Made by a program: the position numbers and the translations under genes
Assembly (NCBI GenBank): GCA_964479665.1
Contig: CAYZNN010000004.1
Location: 62,001-126,000 of the forward strand
Length of the DNA stretch: 64,000 nucleotides
Source: UBA2287 sp964479665
Lineage (GTDB): Bacteria; Bacteroidota; Bacteroidia; Bacteroidales; Tenuifilaceae
Direction: 5' to 3'
Notes under the pieces: generated by a model
Seen by the model: the letters and a program-made list of their open reading frames with translations, nothing else
What the model was told of the DNA's origin: nothing
The model's database searches: none
Part shown: piece after piece, positions 35,099 through 44,825 of the stretch
Position numbering within the stretch: position 1 is the first letter of the stretch
How the letters are laid out: the number at the start of each line of letters is the position of its first letter

Positions 35099-35710
35099 AT
35101 GAAAAAATTATTAGTTATTACATTAATCTTCCTAGCATATATTGCACGCTCACAGGATAATAACAGCAAAATGGTGTCGGCATTTGCCGATAGCTACAAA
35201 TTCGAAGCAGCAGGAAATTATTCCGATGCGGTTAAATCGCTTAAATCGGTTTACGTTGATGCCTCATACGAGGTAAATCTTCGTTTGGGCTGGCTCTCCT
35301 ACTTGCAGGGCCAACTGAACGAATCGGTTAATTACTACACAAAAGCAATAGCCTTAATGCCTTACGCTATCGAACCGCGCCTAGGCATTGCATACCCCGC
35401 ATCGGCACAAGGCAATTGGGATTTAATTGTTACGCAGTACAAGGCCATACTGGGAATTGACTCCAACAACACCCTAACTCTTTACCGTTTGGGTTTAATT
35501 CATTACGAACGCAAAGAATTTAAGCAGGCTGCCGAGCATTTCGAAAAGGTTGTAAACCTTTACCCTTTCGACTACGATAGCGTTTTAATGTTGGCATGGA
35601 GCAATTTTCAAATTGGAAAAACCCGTGAAGCCAAGGTTCTGTTTCAAAAAGCCCAACTATACAATCCTTCGAGCGAATCGGCCAAGGAAGGTTTGCAGTT
35701 GATTAAGTAA
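35099..35710 (+). CDS. Secreted TPR-repeat protein
   Basis: 203 residues. A signal peptide (KLLVITLIFLAYIARS) is followed by four to five TPR units (e.g. LGWLSYLQGQLNESVNYYTK, LYRLGLIHYERKEFKQAAEH, LMLAWSNFQIGKTREAKVLF). It is expected in the periplasm as a protein-interaction scaffold. It is the last gene of the PqqD/ATP-grasp/UT-M23 cluster, 136 bp after the barrel gene. That gap holds only a weak inverted pair (ACCCCCAT/ATGGGTGT) and no clear promoter. No enzymatic domain is present. Confidence 0.8.
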   Translation: MKKLLVITLIFLAYIARSQDNNSKMVSAFADSYKFEAAGNYSDAVKSLKSVYVDASYEVNLRLGWLSYLQGQLNESVNYYTKAIALMPYAIEPRLGIAYPASAQGNWDLIVTQYKAILGIDSNNTLTLYRLGLIHYERKEFKQAAEHFEKVVNLYPFDYDSVLMLAWSNFQIGKTREAKVLFQKAQLYNPSSESAKEGLQLIK

Positions 35711-35730
35711 GAAGTTGATTCGTCGTTTTT

Positions 35731-36516
35731 TTAGCAAACCGTTTTAATTAGCCCACCATCAACCGGAATGGTTGCTCCAGTAATATACGAAGCATAATTG
35801 GATAGGAGAAAAACGGCCATTCTTGCGAATTCGCTTGGCTCTCCATAACGACCCATGGGAATTGTTTTCTGATAACCCTCCTTAATTGCCTCAACTGTTA
35901 CACCCTGATTTTCAGACAGGAAAGAATCGAGTTCTTTAACCCGCTCGGTATTGAACCTCCCAGGCATAAGCGTATTAACCCTTATTCCCTTCGGGGCAAT
36001 TTGGCGCGAAAGGGTTTTGGCCAAACTGGTAACTCCTGCCCTTAATACGTTTGATAGTATTAGAGTATCGATTGGTTCTTTAACCGAAACCGATGTTATA
36101 GCTACCATGCTTCCGCCATTAGGCATAAGTGGAATGGCTCCCCTGAAAAGTCGAACAGCACTCATTAGTGTTAGGTTAAATGCATAGTTCCACTGCTCAT
36201 CGGTTATTGAATCAAATGTTCCAGCTGGGGGGCCACCGGCATTCACAATAATACCATCGATAGAACCATAAATGCTTTGTGCTGCTTGCAACCAATTAGC
36301 AATTGAATTAGAGTCAGTTGCATCGAGAACCAGGTACTGAACATCGCCCTTGGTATCGGAAGCTATTTGTTTTGCCGACTGCGAAAGAACCAACTCGTTT
36401 CGGCTACCCAGAAAAACCTTGGCTCCCTGTTTTGAGGCTTCGTAGGCAATTGCATATCCCAATCCCTGGCTCCCTCCCGAAACCAGAATGGTTTTGTTTT
36501 GCAGCAGGTTATTCAT
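35731..36516 (-). CDS. SDR-family protein with a degenerate catalytic tetrad
   Basis: 261 residues with a Rossmann fold. The nucleotide motif VSGGSQGLGYAIAYEA replaces the usual TGxxxGxG with SGGSQGLG, and VNAGGPP replaces NNAG. At the active site, where Ser...YxxxK is expected, the sequence reads ITSVSVKEPIDTLILSNVLR, so Tyr is Leu and Lys is Arg. A subgroup of FabG/BKR-like SDRs is known for exactly this loss, so it may still bind NAD(P) without standard reductase chemistry. The C-terminus VDGGLIKTVC fits SDRs. It is convergent with the TPR gene and lies upstream of tolC on the same strand. Confidence 0.87.
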   Translation of the reverse strand: MNNLLQNKTILVSGGSQGLGYAIAYEASKQGAKVFLGSRNELVLSQSAKQIASDTKGDVQYLVLDATDSNSIANWLQAAQSIYGSIDGIIVNAGGPPAGTFDSITDEQWNYAFNLTLMSAVRLFRGAIPLMPNGGSMVAITSVSVKEPIDTLILSNVLRAGVTSLAKTLSRQIAPKGIRVNTLMPGRFNTERVKELDSFLSENQGVTVEAIKEGYQKTIPMGRYGEPSEFARMAVFLLSNYASYITGATIPVDGGLIKTVC

Positions 36517-36527
36517 GAGTAATACAT

Positions 36528-37844
36528 TTATTTAATCAGACCCGACAAGCTACCTGTGAGTTTCAGCAGTTCTATTTCGGCTAATTGGGCATTGGCTTGG
36601 GCAGCAATTAAACGGTAACGAGCGTTGAGTAAACGGTTCTGATCTTCGCGCAGTTCTAAATCCGAAATCGCCCCTAACCGGTACCTTTCCAAGGCAATTT
36701 CAGAATTCCGCTTGGCTAATTCAACCGAACGTTCTTCCACGTTAAGAAGTTCCAATGCCATATTTAACTCATTGGTAAGCCGATAGGCTTGGTTTTCGAT
36801 ACGAAGCATCAGGTTGCTAAATTCCAGCCTCTGATTCTGGGCTAATAGAGCCGCATTTCGCATTCTCCTTTGGGTATTAAAACCATTGAAAAGTGTAACT
36901 GTCGCTCCAATACCAGCATAGGGGCCCATGGTATTGAACTGAACCGTTTGCCCCTGCGGGGTCCCCGTTCTCGAAAGGTTGTATGCTCCAATAAGGTTTA
37001 TTTGGGGCATTGCAAGAGCTTTAGCTTCTTTCTCTTCAAGTTCGGCAATTCTAATGCTCAATTCAGCGTTACGAAGGTTTAAATTTTCATTTTGCAAACG
37101 CGATAAAAACTGAGAATAGCCAATGGGTTTAGGTGCTCGAAATGCGCTGCTTATTTCAACAGGTTTCAGTGGGCTTCGGCCTAACAAACGATTGAGATTG
37201 GCTTTGAGGTTAGCTACAGTTAAATTTTGTTTCATAGCCAATGCACTATCGGCCCTGTAATCGACCCGTGCTTGCATGGCAAGTAGTTCGCTGCCCGCAC
37301 CAATACGGCTTTTCTCAAATGCAATATTCATACGTTTTGCGGAAAGCTGTAACTGCTCCTGATACCATATTAGTAGTTTTTCGTTTTGCGCAAGCAGATA
37401 GTATGCCTGAGCAATCTCCTGAACTGCAGTTTCAATCTCCATTCTCAAATACAAATCGCCCTGTTCTAAAAGCGATTCTAACTTTTCGCGACGAACAAAC
37501 ATGGCAAAACCATCGAAAAGAGTCCACGAAAGCTGCAAGCCAGAAGTTAAAGAATTGGTAGGGTAAAAATCGTCCGTTACAGAAGACCCATCAGAACGCT
37601 CGGTATACCTGTTATAAGTTGAACCGCTAAAATTGAAATTCAAATCGGCCCGGGGTAGCATTCCAGCATTACCCATGTTACTATTGTTCTTGGCTATTTC
37701 CAAATTGTTAGCAGCAATTCGAATTGAGAAATTATTGTCAATACCAATTTTTATAGCATCGAAAAGAGAAAGCGTGTCCTGGCTGCTTGCGAACAAATAG
37801 CTTCCACAGAATAATAGCAATAAAACCGAATACCTACTTTTCAT
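36528..37844 (-). CDS. TolC-family outer-membrane efflux channel
   Basis: 438 residues from ATG 37844 (MKSRYSVLLLLF), a signal peptide. Two long coiled-coil helical repeats with the typical heptads (e.g. NNLEIAKNNSNMG, EIALERYRLGAISDLELREDQNRLL) and the conserved DAIKIGIDNN start mark the outer-membrane factor family. It should form a trimer and connect to the RND pump encoded immediately upstream. It overlaps that gene by 11 bp. It completes the tripartite efflux operon at 36528-41959. Confidence 0.93.
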   Translation of the reverse strand: MKSRYSVLLLLFCGSYLFASSQDTLSLFDAIKIGIDNNFSIRIAANNLEIAKNNSNMGNAGMLPRADLNFNFSGSTYNRYTERSDGSSVTDDFYPTNSLTSGLQLSWTLFDGFAMFVRREKLESLLEQGDLYLRMEIETAVQEIAQAYYLLAQNEKLLIWYQEQLQLSAKRMNIAFEKSRIGAGSELLAMQARVDYRADSALAMKQNLTVANLKANLNRLLGRSPLKPVEISSAFRAPKPIGYSQFLSRLQNENLNLRNAELSIRIAELEEKEAKALAMPQINLIGAYNLSRTGTPQGQTVQFNTMGPYAGIGATVTLFNGFNTQRRMRNAALLAQNQRLEFSNLMLRIENQAYRLTNELNMALELLNVEERSVELAKRNSEIALERYRLGAISDLELREDQNRLLNARYRLIAAQANAQLAEIELLKLTGSLSGLIK

Positions 37845-40800
37845 TTTCTTTCTCTTCAATTAATAAATTCGACTTTTTAAGGGAAATGAACGCATACATT
37901 GCAGGTATAATAAATAGCGTGAGAAGCAGCGAGAAAAGTAATCCACCAACTATGGTTATTCCCATAGGCACCCTACTGGTGGATGCGGCCCCCATTGCAA
38001 GTGCTATGGGTAGTGCACCAAATACTGTTGCTAAACTGGTCATTAATATTGGTCGCAAGCGTTGCCCTGCTGCTTCTATTACGGCAGGAATTTTATCATA
38101 ACCCTTAGCTTTTTTCTGATTGGCGAATTCAACTATCAGAATACCATTCTTTGTAACGATTCCCACAAGAACAATTATTCCGATCTGGCTAAAAATGTTC
38201 ATGGTTTGGATAAACAGATACAACGACAGAAGTGCACCTAAAAGTGCCAAGGGAACGGTAAACATAATTATTAATGGATCGCGATAACTTTCGAATTGTG
38301 CTGCCAATGCCAAATAAACCAGAATAAGTGCAAATATAAAGGCAAAATAAAGGCTACCCGAACTCTCTTCGAACTGCTGCGAAATACCAGTAAGCGTTGT
38401 TGTAAATGTATCATCGAGTTGCTCCTTGGCAATTTCGCGCATGGCATCAATACCCTGACCAAGTGTAATGCCGGGTGCCGTAGAGGCACTAAAAGTTGCT
38501 GAAACATAACGATTATACCTGTAGCGTTGAGGTGGTGTACTTTCTTCGGTTATTCGAACCAGATTGCCCAATTCGACCAATTCACCGGTATTACTTCGAA
38601 TGTAAATCCCAGTAAGGTCGGAAGGGTCGTCGCGGAATTGCCGTTCGGCTTGGCCGATTACCTGATACTGCTTGCCATTTCGAATGAAGAAACCGTAGCG
38701 TTGGCCCGAGAAATAGAGTTGTAAAGCTTCGGTAATGTCCCAAACAGTTACACCCGAGGCGCGAGCCTTATTTCTGTCAATCTCTACTCGTATCTCGGGT
38801 TTGTTGAATTTCAGGTTCAGGTCGACCACTTGAAATCGCGGATCGGACTGGGCACGTTCCATGAAACTGGGAATAACCTGCTTCAATTTTTCAAAACTTT
38901 GAGCCTGAACAACAAACTGAACAGGCAATCCTCCTCCCCTTCCGGCGCGTATGGTTTGGTCTTGCGTAACGAATGAGCGGGCAAAGGTTTGGTTGCGTAA
39001 AAAGCCTGAAACCTGATCGGCAATTTCTTGCTGTGAACGTTTACGTTCATTGGGTTCGGTAAGGAGGAGCCTAACAAAACCGCTATTGGTCGATCCCGAC
39101 CATCCGGGCGAAGTAACAGCCACAATTGCCCTTCGCTCAGCAATGGTATCAACATAGTTTACTATGTTCGAGATGTAGGCATCCATCATTTCGTATGTTG
39201 TTCCTTCTGGGGCAGTAGCCGAAATGCTTAACCGTCCCTTATCTTCGAGTGGCGCCAACTCCGAGGGTATGGCACTTAGAAAAAATACAATGGCTACTAA
39301 CGAAACAATGGTTACAGGAATGGCAACCCATCGCCTAACGATAAAGGCTGTTAAGGTTCGTTCATATGCTGGCGAGAGTTTATCGAAAAAACGGCCAACT
39401 GCCTTAGCAATTCGCCCCTCCTTTCGCTTATGCGAGAGGATTCGGGTGCTCATCATTGGGGTTAGGGTAAGCGAAACAAATGAGGAAATTACCACAGCCC
39501 CAGCCAAAACAATTCCAAACTCCCTAAAAAGCCTACCAGTTATACCCTGCAGAAATACAATAGGCAATATTACTGCCACAAGGGTTATGGTTGTTGAAAT
39601 AACCGCAAAGAAAATTTCCTTGGTTCCCTCATGCCCTGCCTGAATGGGGTTCATACCCTTCTCTATTTTCGAGTAAATATTCTCGAGAACTACAATTGCA
39701 TCGTCAACAACCAAACCTGTGGCTAAAACAATCCCAAGCAGGGTAAGAATATTAATGGAGTAATCCATTATATACATAATAAAAAACGACCCAATTAGCG
39801 AAATAGGAATTGCAATCATGGGGATAAGGGTAGTACGCCAACTACGCAGGAAAAAGAAGATAACTATTACAACAAGTATGAAGGCTAACAGAATGGTTTC
39901 TTGCACCTCTGTAATTGCCTTCCGAATTGAAGTGGTTGTGTCAATAGCATACCCAACAATAAGGTCTTCGGGAAGTTCTCGCTTCAGCTGGTCGACACGC
40001 TTGTATATTTCATCGGCTATTGTAATATAGTTTGAACCAGGCTGAGGGTTTATGGCAATACCTACCTGTGGTATACCTCCCGTACCTCGCATTAGTGTTC
40101 GCTCATTTTCAGGTGCCAATTCGGCCCTTCCCACATCGGAAAGGCGCACCTGAGTTCCACCAACCTGCTTAATGATAAGGTTATTAAACTCAGCTTCGGT
40201 TTCAAGTCGGCTTAGGGTACGTATTGACAGTTCTGTATAGTAACCCTCAATTCTGCCGGTAGGCAGTTCAATATTCTCTCGGCTCAAAGCGCTTCGAATA
40301 TCGGAAGGGGTAATGCTATAAGCTGCCATTTTTTTAGGGTCGAACTGCAGCCTCATCGAATAGCGCTTTTCTCCCCATATGCGTACCTCGCTAACACCAT
40401 TAATGGTTTGGAGTACTTCTTTAAAAATGTTATTGCCAATATCCGAAAGATCGAGCAAATTTCTTTTATCGCTCTGAAGGGTTAAAACCAGTATGGTTTC
40501 GGAACTGGCATCGGCCTTAGTAATGATTGGTGGATCGACATCGGGGGGTAAACTGCGCATGGCTCTAGCTACACGGTCGCGAACATCGTTGGCAGCATTA
40601 TCCATATCCATTCCCAACTCAAACTCAACCGAAATAGAGCTGCGACCGTCGGAACTGGTGGATGAAAGCGACTTGATACCTGCGATTCCGTTAATCGAAG
40701 ACTCGAGGGGCTCAGTTATTTGAGCTTCGATAACGCTAGCGTTGGCGCCAACATAGCTGGTACTAACGTTTACAACAGGCGGATCGACACTGGGGTACTC

Positions 40801-40905
40801 GCGAACACCCAAAAAACTGAAACCTACAACCCCAAATAGTACCAACACAATGGACATAACCGAAGCGAGTACCGGCCTATTTATACTTACTGATGAAAGA
40901 TTCAT
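37834..40905 (-). CDS. RND efflux pump inner-membrane permease (HAE-1, AcrB/MexF-type)
   Basis: 1023 residues, the standard size. It starts with the N-terminal helix INRPVLASVMSIVLVLFG and has two groups of helices around large periplasmic loops. The central motif GIVLATGLVVDDAIVVLENI carries the proton-relay Asp pair in TM4, and the second half has the expected GIVTKNGILIVEFANQ. It exports drugs, lipids or other amphipathic compounds using proton motive force. It sits 10 bp downstream of the periplasmic adaptor and overlaps the TolC-type gene. Confidence 0.96.
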   Translation of the reverse strand: MNLSSVSINRPVLASVMSIVLVLFGVVGFSFLGVREYPSVDPPVVNVSTSYVGANASVIEAQITEPLESSINGIAGIKSLSSTSSDGRSSISVEFELGMDMDNAANDVRDRVARAMRSLPPDVDPPIITKADASSETILVLTLQSDKRNLLDLSDIGNNIFKEVLQTINGVSEVRIWGEKRYSMRLQFDPKKMAAYSITPSDIRSALSRENIELPTGRIEGYYTELSIRTLSRLETEAEFNNLIIKQVGGTQVRLSDVGRAELAPENERTLMRGTGGIPQVGIAINPQPGSNYITIADEIYKRVDQLKRELPEDLIVGYAIDTTTSIRKAITEVQETILLAFILVVIVIFFFLRSWRTTLIPMIAIPISLIGSFFIMYIMDYSINILTLLGIVLATGLVVDDAIVVLENIYSKIEKGMNPIQAGHEGTKEIFFAVISTTITLVAVILPIVFLQGITGRLFREFGIVLAGAVVISSFVSLTLTPMMSTRILSHKRKEGRIAKAVGRFFDKLSPAYERTLTAFIVRRWVAIPVTIVSLVAIVFFLSAIPSELAPLEDKGRLSISATAPEGTTYEMMDAYISNIVNYVDTIAERRAIVAVTSPGWSGSTNSGFVRLLLTEPNERKRSQQEIADQVSGFLRNQTFARSFVTQDQTIRAGRGGGLPVQFVVQAQSFEKLKQVIPSFMERAQSDPRFQVVDLNLKFNKPEIRVEIDRNKARASGVTVWDITEALQLYFSGQRYGFFIRNGKQYQVIGQAERQFRDDPSDLTGIYIRSNTGELVELGNLVRITEESTPPQRYRYNRYVSATFSASTAPGITLGQGIDAMREIAKEQLDDTFTTTLTGISQQFEESSGSLYFAFIFALILVYLALAAQFESYRDPLIIMFTVPLALLGALLSLYLFIQTMNIFSQIGIIVLVGIVTKNGILIVEFANQKKAKGYDKIPAVIEAAGQRLRPILMTSLATVFGALPIALAMGAASTSRVPMGITIVGGLLFSLLLTLFIIPAMYAFISLKKSNLLIEEKENEK

Positions 40906-40915
40906 AGCAAAAGAA

Positions 40916-41959
40916 TTATGGTTTGGTCACCTTTACCGAAATGGGCATCCCGTTACGCACCTGAATTAGTCCCGAAACAAGTAAAGTGTCGTTGGGTTGT
41001 ATGCCAGATACCACCTCAACCTCAGTGGCAGTTCTGAGTCCTATTGCAACTGGTTGGAATACTGCTTTCCCTCCCTTAGCCAACACAACCGATTGACCTC
41101 CTAAAACGGGAACAAGTGCATGAGGTGGAATAACTATAGTTTTAGAATGGGTATTGAATTTGAGGTTAACTCGAGCAAATGAACCTGCCAGCAATTTCCC
41201 CGAAGGATTCTGCACCCAAGCCCGCACTTTAAGCGAACGGGTTGCAGGGTCGATTAGCGGTTCGAATGCGTATACGGTTGCTTCGTTTAATGTTGGATTG
41301 TGACCCAATGAAAAACTGGCCTTCATCCCTTTTTCAACCCCCTGTGCATACCGCTCGGGCACAGAAAATTCTAACTTCAACGGATTGTCCTGCACCAACT
41401 TGGCAAGTACCGTATTGGCCCCTACAAAAGTTCCTGGGCTAACGAATCTTAACCCAATGGTACCATCGAATGGGGCTCGAACTTCCGATTTTTCAACCTG
41501 AGCTTTTGCCTGCTGCATATCTGCCTTAAGGCCATCCGCTCTGTTCAAGGCAACATCTAATTCCTGCTGGCTTATAGCATTTATTTCTTTCAAGCGCACT
41601 TTTCTTTCCAAGTCCTCTTGCGCAAGTTTAAGGTCAATCTCCAATTTCGAAAGTCGAGCTCGAATTTCATTATCGTTTACTCTTGCTAGTAGTTGCCCCT
41701 TAGTCACCCGTTTTCCCTCTTCAATGTTAAGCTCTACCAACTTACCAGTATTCTCAGCTTTTAGCTCAACCTCCTCCGAAGGGAACAGTGTTCCGGTAAC
41801 CGTAATGTTTTGGTCGAGGCTTACCTGATTTACTACAATAGCATCGACAGCAAGTCCCCTTTGACCCTGACGGGTTGGCGCAGTCTGTTGCCCCCCATTT
41901 CCGCCACACGAACTGGCTACAACCAGCACAATTAAAATGAACAAATGATTTAGCTGCAT
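40916..41959 (-). CDS. RND efflux periplasmic adaptor (membrane-fusion) lipoprotein
   Basis: 347 residues. The lipobox VVASSCGG gives a lipid-anchored N-terminus. The biotinyl-lipoyl-like halves (TGKLVELNIEEGKRVTKG and VRAPFDGTIGLRFVSPGTFV) flank an alpha-hairpin (~95-150), followed by beta-barrel and membrane-proximal domains (VPVLGGQSVVLAKGGKAVFQ). It bridges the AcrB-like pump and the TolC-like channel. It is first in the operon. The ~200 AT-rich bases upstream contain no clear regulator gene or promoter. Confidence 0.94.
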   Translation of the reverse strand: MQLNHLFILIVLVVASSCGGNGGQQTAPTRQGQRGLAVDAIVVNQVSLDQNITVTGTLFPSEEVELKAENTGKLVELNIEEGKRVTKGQLLARVNDNEIRARLSKLEIDLKLAQEDLERKVRLKEINAISQQELDVALNRADGLKADMQQAKAQVEKSEVRAPFDGTIGLRFVSPGTFVGANTVLAKLVQDNPLKLEFSVPERYAQGVEKGMKASFSLGHNPTLNEATVYAFEPLIDPATRSLKVRAWVQNPSGKLLAGSFARVNLKFNTHSKTIVIPPHALVPVLGGQSVVLAKGGKAVFQPVAIGLRTATEVEVVSGIQPNDTLLVSGLIQVRNGMPISVKVTKP

Positions 41960-42168
41960 TTTTTATTATTTAAAAAGTTAATACCCAAATGAAGTACTTA
42001 ATAAGACAAATAACCAGCTTAAAGGTTTACGTATTGGCTAATTTAAACTACAAAGAATTATTGTGTAAGGTTAAATAGCAAAAAAACTAGTCCAACTTCA
42101 ACCCTTTTTACTTATTTTTGTTTTCCATTGTAATTTTTCGAAATCACAACCCATTAAATATTTGCCAT

Positions 42169-43839
42169 ATGAAATCGGATATTGAAATAGCACAAAGTGT
42201 TAAAATGAAACCCATAGTTGAAATTGCTGACATGCTGGGCATTTCGCACGATGATTTGGAACTTTTCGGGAAGTACAAAGCAAAAATTCCCCTTAAGTAC
42301 ATCGACGAGAAAAAAGTTAAACAAGCCAAATTAATTCTGGTAACAGCCATTACCCCCACACCAGCAGGTGAAGGAAAAACTACAACATCTATTGGTTTAG
42401 CACAAGCATTAAACAAAATAGGCAAGAAAACCACCGTGGTACTGCGCGAACCATCGCTGGGACCGGTTTTTGGAATTAAGGGTGGTGCTGCGGGCGGTGG
42501 TTACTCGCAGGTTCTACCAATGGAAGACATTAACCTTCATTTTACTGGCGATTTGGCTGCTGTTGAAAGGGCACATAACCTATTGGCTGCGCTTATCGAT
42601 AATAACATCCAATTAAAAGAGGGTAACCTTGGGTTAGACCCCCGAACCATCGAGTGGAAACGGGTTATTGACATGAACGAAAGGGCCCTTCGCGATATAA
42701 TTATTGGACTTGGAGGGGCCAAAGAGGGTGTACCCCGCGAGTCGGGATTCAACATCACTGCTGCATCTGAAATTATGGCTATCCTTTGCCTCTCGAAAGA
42801 TTTAATGGATTTAAAGGAACGCCTTGGAAATATTTTCATTGGCTACACTTACGATGAGAAGCCTATTTATGCTCGCGACCTCAAAGCGCAGGGAGCTATG
42901 GCTGCATTATTGAAAGATGCGATAAAGCCAAATCTGGTTCAAACCATCGAGGGGACTCCTGCCATTATTCATGGAGGGCCTTTTGCAAACATTGCACAGG
43001 GCACCAATACTGCCATTGCAACCAAAATGGGCCTTTCGTTGAGCGATTACGTTGTTACCGAAGCAGGGTTTGCCAGCGAATTGGGTGCCGAAAAGTTTTT
43101 CGACATCAAATCGCAATTTAGCGATTTAATGACCAACGCAGTGGTTATTGTAGCAACCATTCGTGCGCTTAAGTACCATGGCGGTGCCAAGTTATCGAGC
43201 CTGCAGAACGAGGACCTCGATGCCCTTCAGAAGGGGTTCGATAACCTCGACAAGCACATTGAAAATATGAAACACTTCGGTTTTAAACCTGTTGTTGCAA
43301 TAAACCGATTCAATACCGACACGCAGGCAGAAATCGATCTGCTATTCAAGCATTGCCAAACCCAAAACGTTTCTGTTGCCCTAAACGAAGCATGGGCCAA
43401 AGGAGGCGAAGGTGCTATAGAGCTAGCACAAAAGGTGGTAGAGGCTGCCAATAGTTGCTCCGACTGTTTCCGTCCGCTTTACGACCTGTCGTGGTCGTTC
43501 GAAAAGAAAATCGAAACCATTTGCACCAAATTGTATGGAGCCGACCATGTTGAGTATACTGTAAAAGCTAAGCAACAAATTGAGAAAATTGAGAAGCTGG
43601 GGCATGGAAACTTTGCTGTGTGTATTGCTAAAACACAAAAATCGCTCTCAGACGACCAATACAAGAAGGGTCGTCCACGCGGTTACACCGTAAAAATTAG
43701 GGAGGTTGAACTTTCGTCGGGTGCAGGTTTCATTGTTCCTATTGCCGGAACCATAATGCGCATGCCCGGTTTACCTACCAAACCTGCTGCCGAAATGATT
43801 GACATTGATGAGAATGGTGTAATTTCCGGGCTATTCTAA
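42169..43839 (+). CDS. fhs: Formate-tetrahydrofolate ligase
   Basis: 556 residues from ATG 42169 (MKSDIEIAQSVKMKPI); an upstream non-ATG start is unlikely. The P-loop TPAGEGKTTTSIGLAQAL, the REPSLGPVFGIKGGAAGGG block, EINLHFTGD-type segment (DINLHFTGDL), and PGLPTKPAAEMIDI at the C-terminus are diagnostic. It makes 10-formyl-THF from formate, ATP and THF in the cytoplasm, feeding purine synthesis and one-carbon metabolism. It is transcribed alone; TATTTTTG at 42113-42120 could be its -7 box, though no -33 is seen. Confidence 0.97.
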   Translation: MKSDIEIAQSVKMKPIVEIADMLGISHDDLELFGKYKAKIPLKYIDEKKVKQAKLILVTAITPTPAGEGKTTTSIGLAQALNKIGKKTTVVLREPSLGPVFGIKGGAAGGGYSQVLPMEDINLHFTGDLAAVERAHNLLAALIDNNIQLKEGNLGLDPRTIEWKRVIDMNERALRDIIIGLGGAKEGVPRESGFNITAASEIMAILCLSKDLMDLKERLGNIFIGYTYDEKPIYARDLKAQGAMAALLKDAIKPNLVQTIEGTPAIIHGGPFANIAQGTNTAIATKMGLSLSDYVVTEAGFASELGAEKFFDIKSQFSDLMTNAVVIVATIRALKYHGGAKLSSLQNEDLDALQKGFDNLDKHIENMKHFGFKPVVAINRFNTDTQAEIDLLFKHCQTQNVSVALNEAWAKGGEGAIELAQKVVEAANSCSDCFRPLYDLSWSFEKKIETICTKLYGADHVEYTVKAKQQIEKIEKLGHGNFAVCIAKTQKSLSDDQYKKGRPRGYTVKIREVELSSGAGFIVPIAGTIMRMPGLPTKPAAEMIDIDENGVISGLF

Positions 43840-44104
43840 TTTTTTTTAATGCGAATTTGAGCATTATTTGGGTTTCTACTTCGTGTTTGAGCTGAATGGA
43901 TGGGGTTAAGACCAGATTGGGAGTGCTGCTTTCGGTTTTAATCCCATGCAAGAAGTTTCCTGCTTGCCGGTAATACCAGTTCAACCCATTCAACCCAAAT
44001 TGGTTACACTACACTTTGCCGATATTTGCATTTTCAATTGTTAAATTTATATAAATGTTTACATTAAAAATCCTTGTAAACAACTATTTTAATAATTTTG
44101 CGGC

Positions 44105-44404
44105 ATGATGTTTACTCGAAATAATATAGTACATGGTATAGTGCTGCAACTGGGCATTTTATTGTACTTCAGCATTAATATTAACCAAGTTTATACTCCT
44201 ACATTTATTGATTTAACCTCCGATAAAAACTTGCCAGCAAACTGCATATATCCCGATTCCGAAATTTACGAAGAAGATCAGAACTGTTACCAAAAAGAAT
44301 TAATATCGGTAAGTTTTATTGATTTGCCGCAAAGCCATTTTCAAACCTCTTTTCAAATAAATTTCCCCTCCTACGGTATTTGGCAACCGCCAAAATTAAG
44401 GTAG
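44105..44404 (+). CDS. Small hypothetical membrane-anchored or secreted protein
   Basis: 99 residues. A single N-terminal hydrophobic stretch (IVHGIVLQLGILLYFSI) could be a signal anchor, followed by an acidic segment with two Cys (NLPANCIYPDS, EEDQNCYQKE) and a C-terminus rich in Phe/Ser/Pro. I do not recognise it. A TAATTTTG box lies at 44093-44100, only a few bases before the start, so a very short leader is possible. It precedes the group of small membrane proteins and the P-type ATPase, but 136 bp separates it from the next gene, so co-transcription is uncertain. Confidence 0.5.
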   Translation: MMFTRNNIVHGIVLQLGILLYFSININQVYTPTFIDLTSDKNLPANCIYPDSEIYEEDQNCYQKELISVSFIDLPQSHFQTSFQINFPSYGIWQPPKLR

Positions 44405-44540
44405 TATAGTATTTTTTCTAACCTAACCAATTGTATTAGCTATTAATTTCCAAAACAAATCTGTAATGGAAGCCTAAGTATGAACATTACTTTAAATTTT
44501 TAATTTATGAATTTCGACAAATTTTTTAGATAAAAAAGGC

Positions 44541-44825
44541 ATGCACCCAAAAGGACAAATGATGCATGGTTATAGGCGGGGTAATGGCTTTGGCCATAAA
44601 CCATATTATGGCGATTATGGAAATTTTAATCCAATAGAATTTATTAATAGCATAAAAAGAAGTAAAAAACTTAATTTTTTTCTAATTGCTGTTGTTGTCG
44701 GATTTATTGCAATTCTGTTCCCAACTATTAAAGCTATAATTAATTACATTTCTCAAAACGGATTTGCAGGAGCCTACGAAATGGTAATCGATTTTTTAAA
44801 CAAATTATGGAATGGCACAAAATAA
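44541..44825 (+). CDS. Small membrane protein with a Gly/His/Tyr-rich N-terminus
   Basis: 94 residues. The first ~30 residues are rich in His, Gly, Tyr and Met (MHPKGQMMHGYRRGNGFGHK), which could bind metal. One helix spans ~46-65 (LNFFLIAVVVGFIAILFP). It overlaps the VTT-domain gene by 14 bp, which argues that it is real and co-translated. It leads into the P-type cation ATPase gene group. I do not recognise the family, and any metal role is inference from composition only. Confidence 0.65.
   Translation: MHPKGQMMHGYRRGNGFGHKPYYGDYGNFNPIEFINSIKRSKKLNFFLIAVVVGFIAILFPTIKAIINYISQNGFAGAYEMVIDFLNKLWNGTK

Noticed and set aside
43840..44104. Minus-strand open frame of ~70 codons downstream of fhs
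   Set aside because: It has low-complexity content, partly overlaps the fhs 3' end, and shows no recognisable motif or start context.
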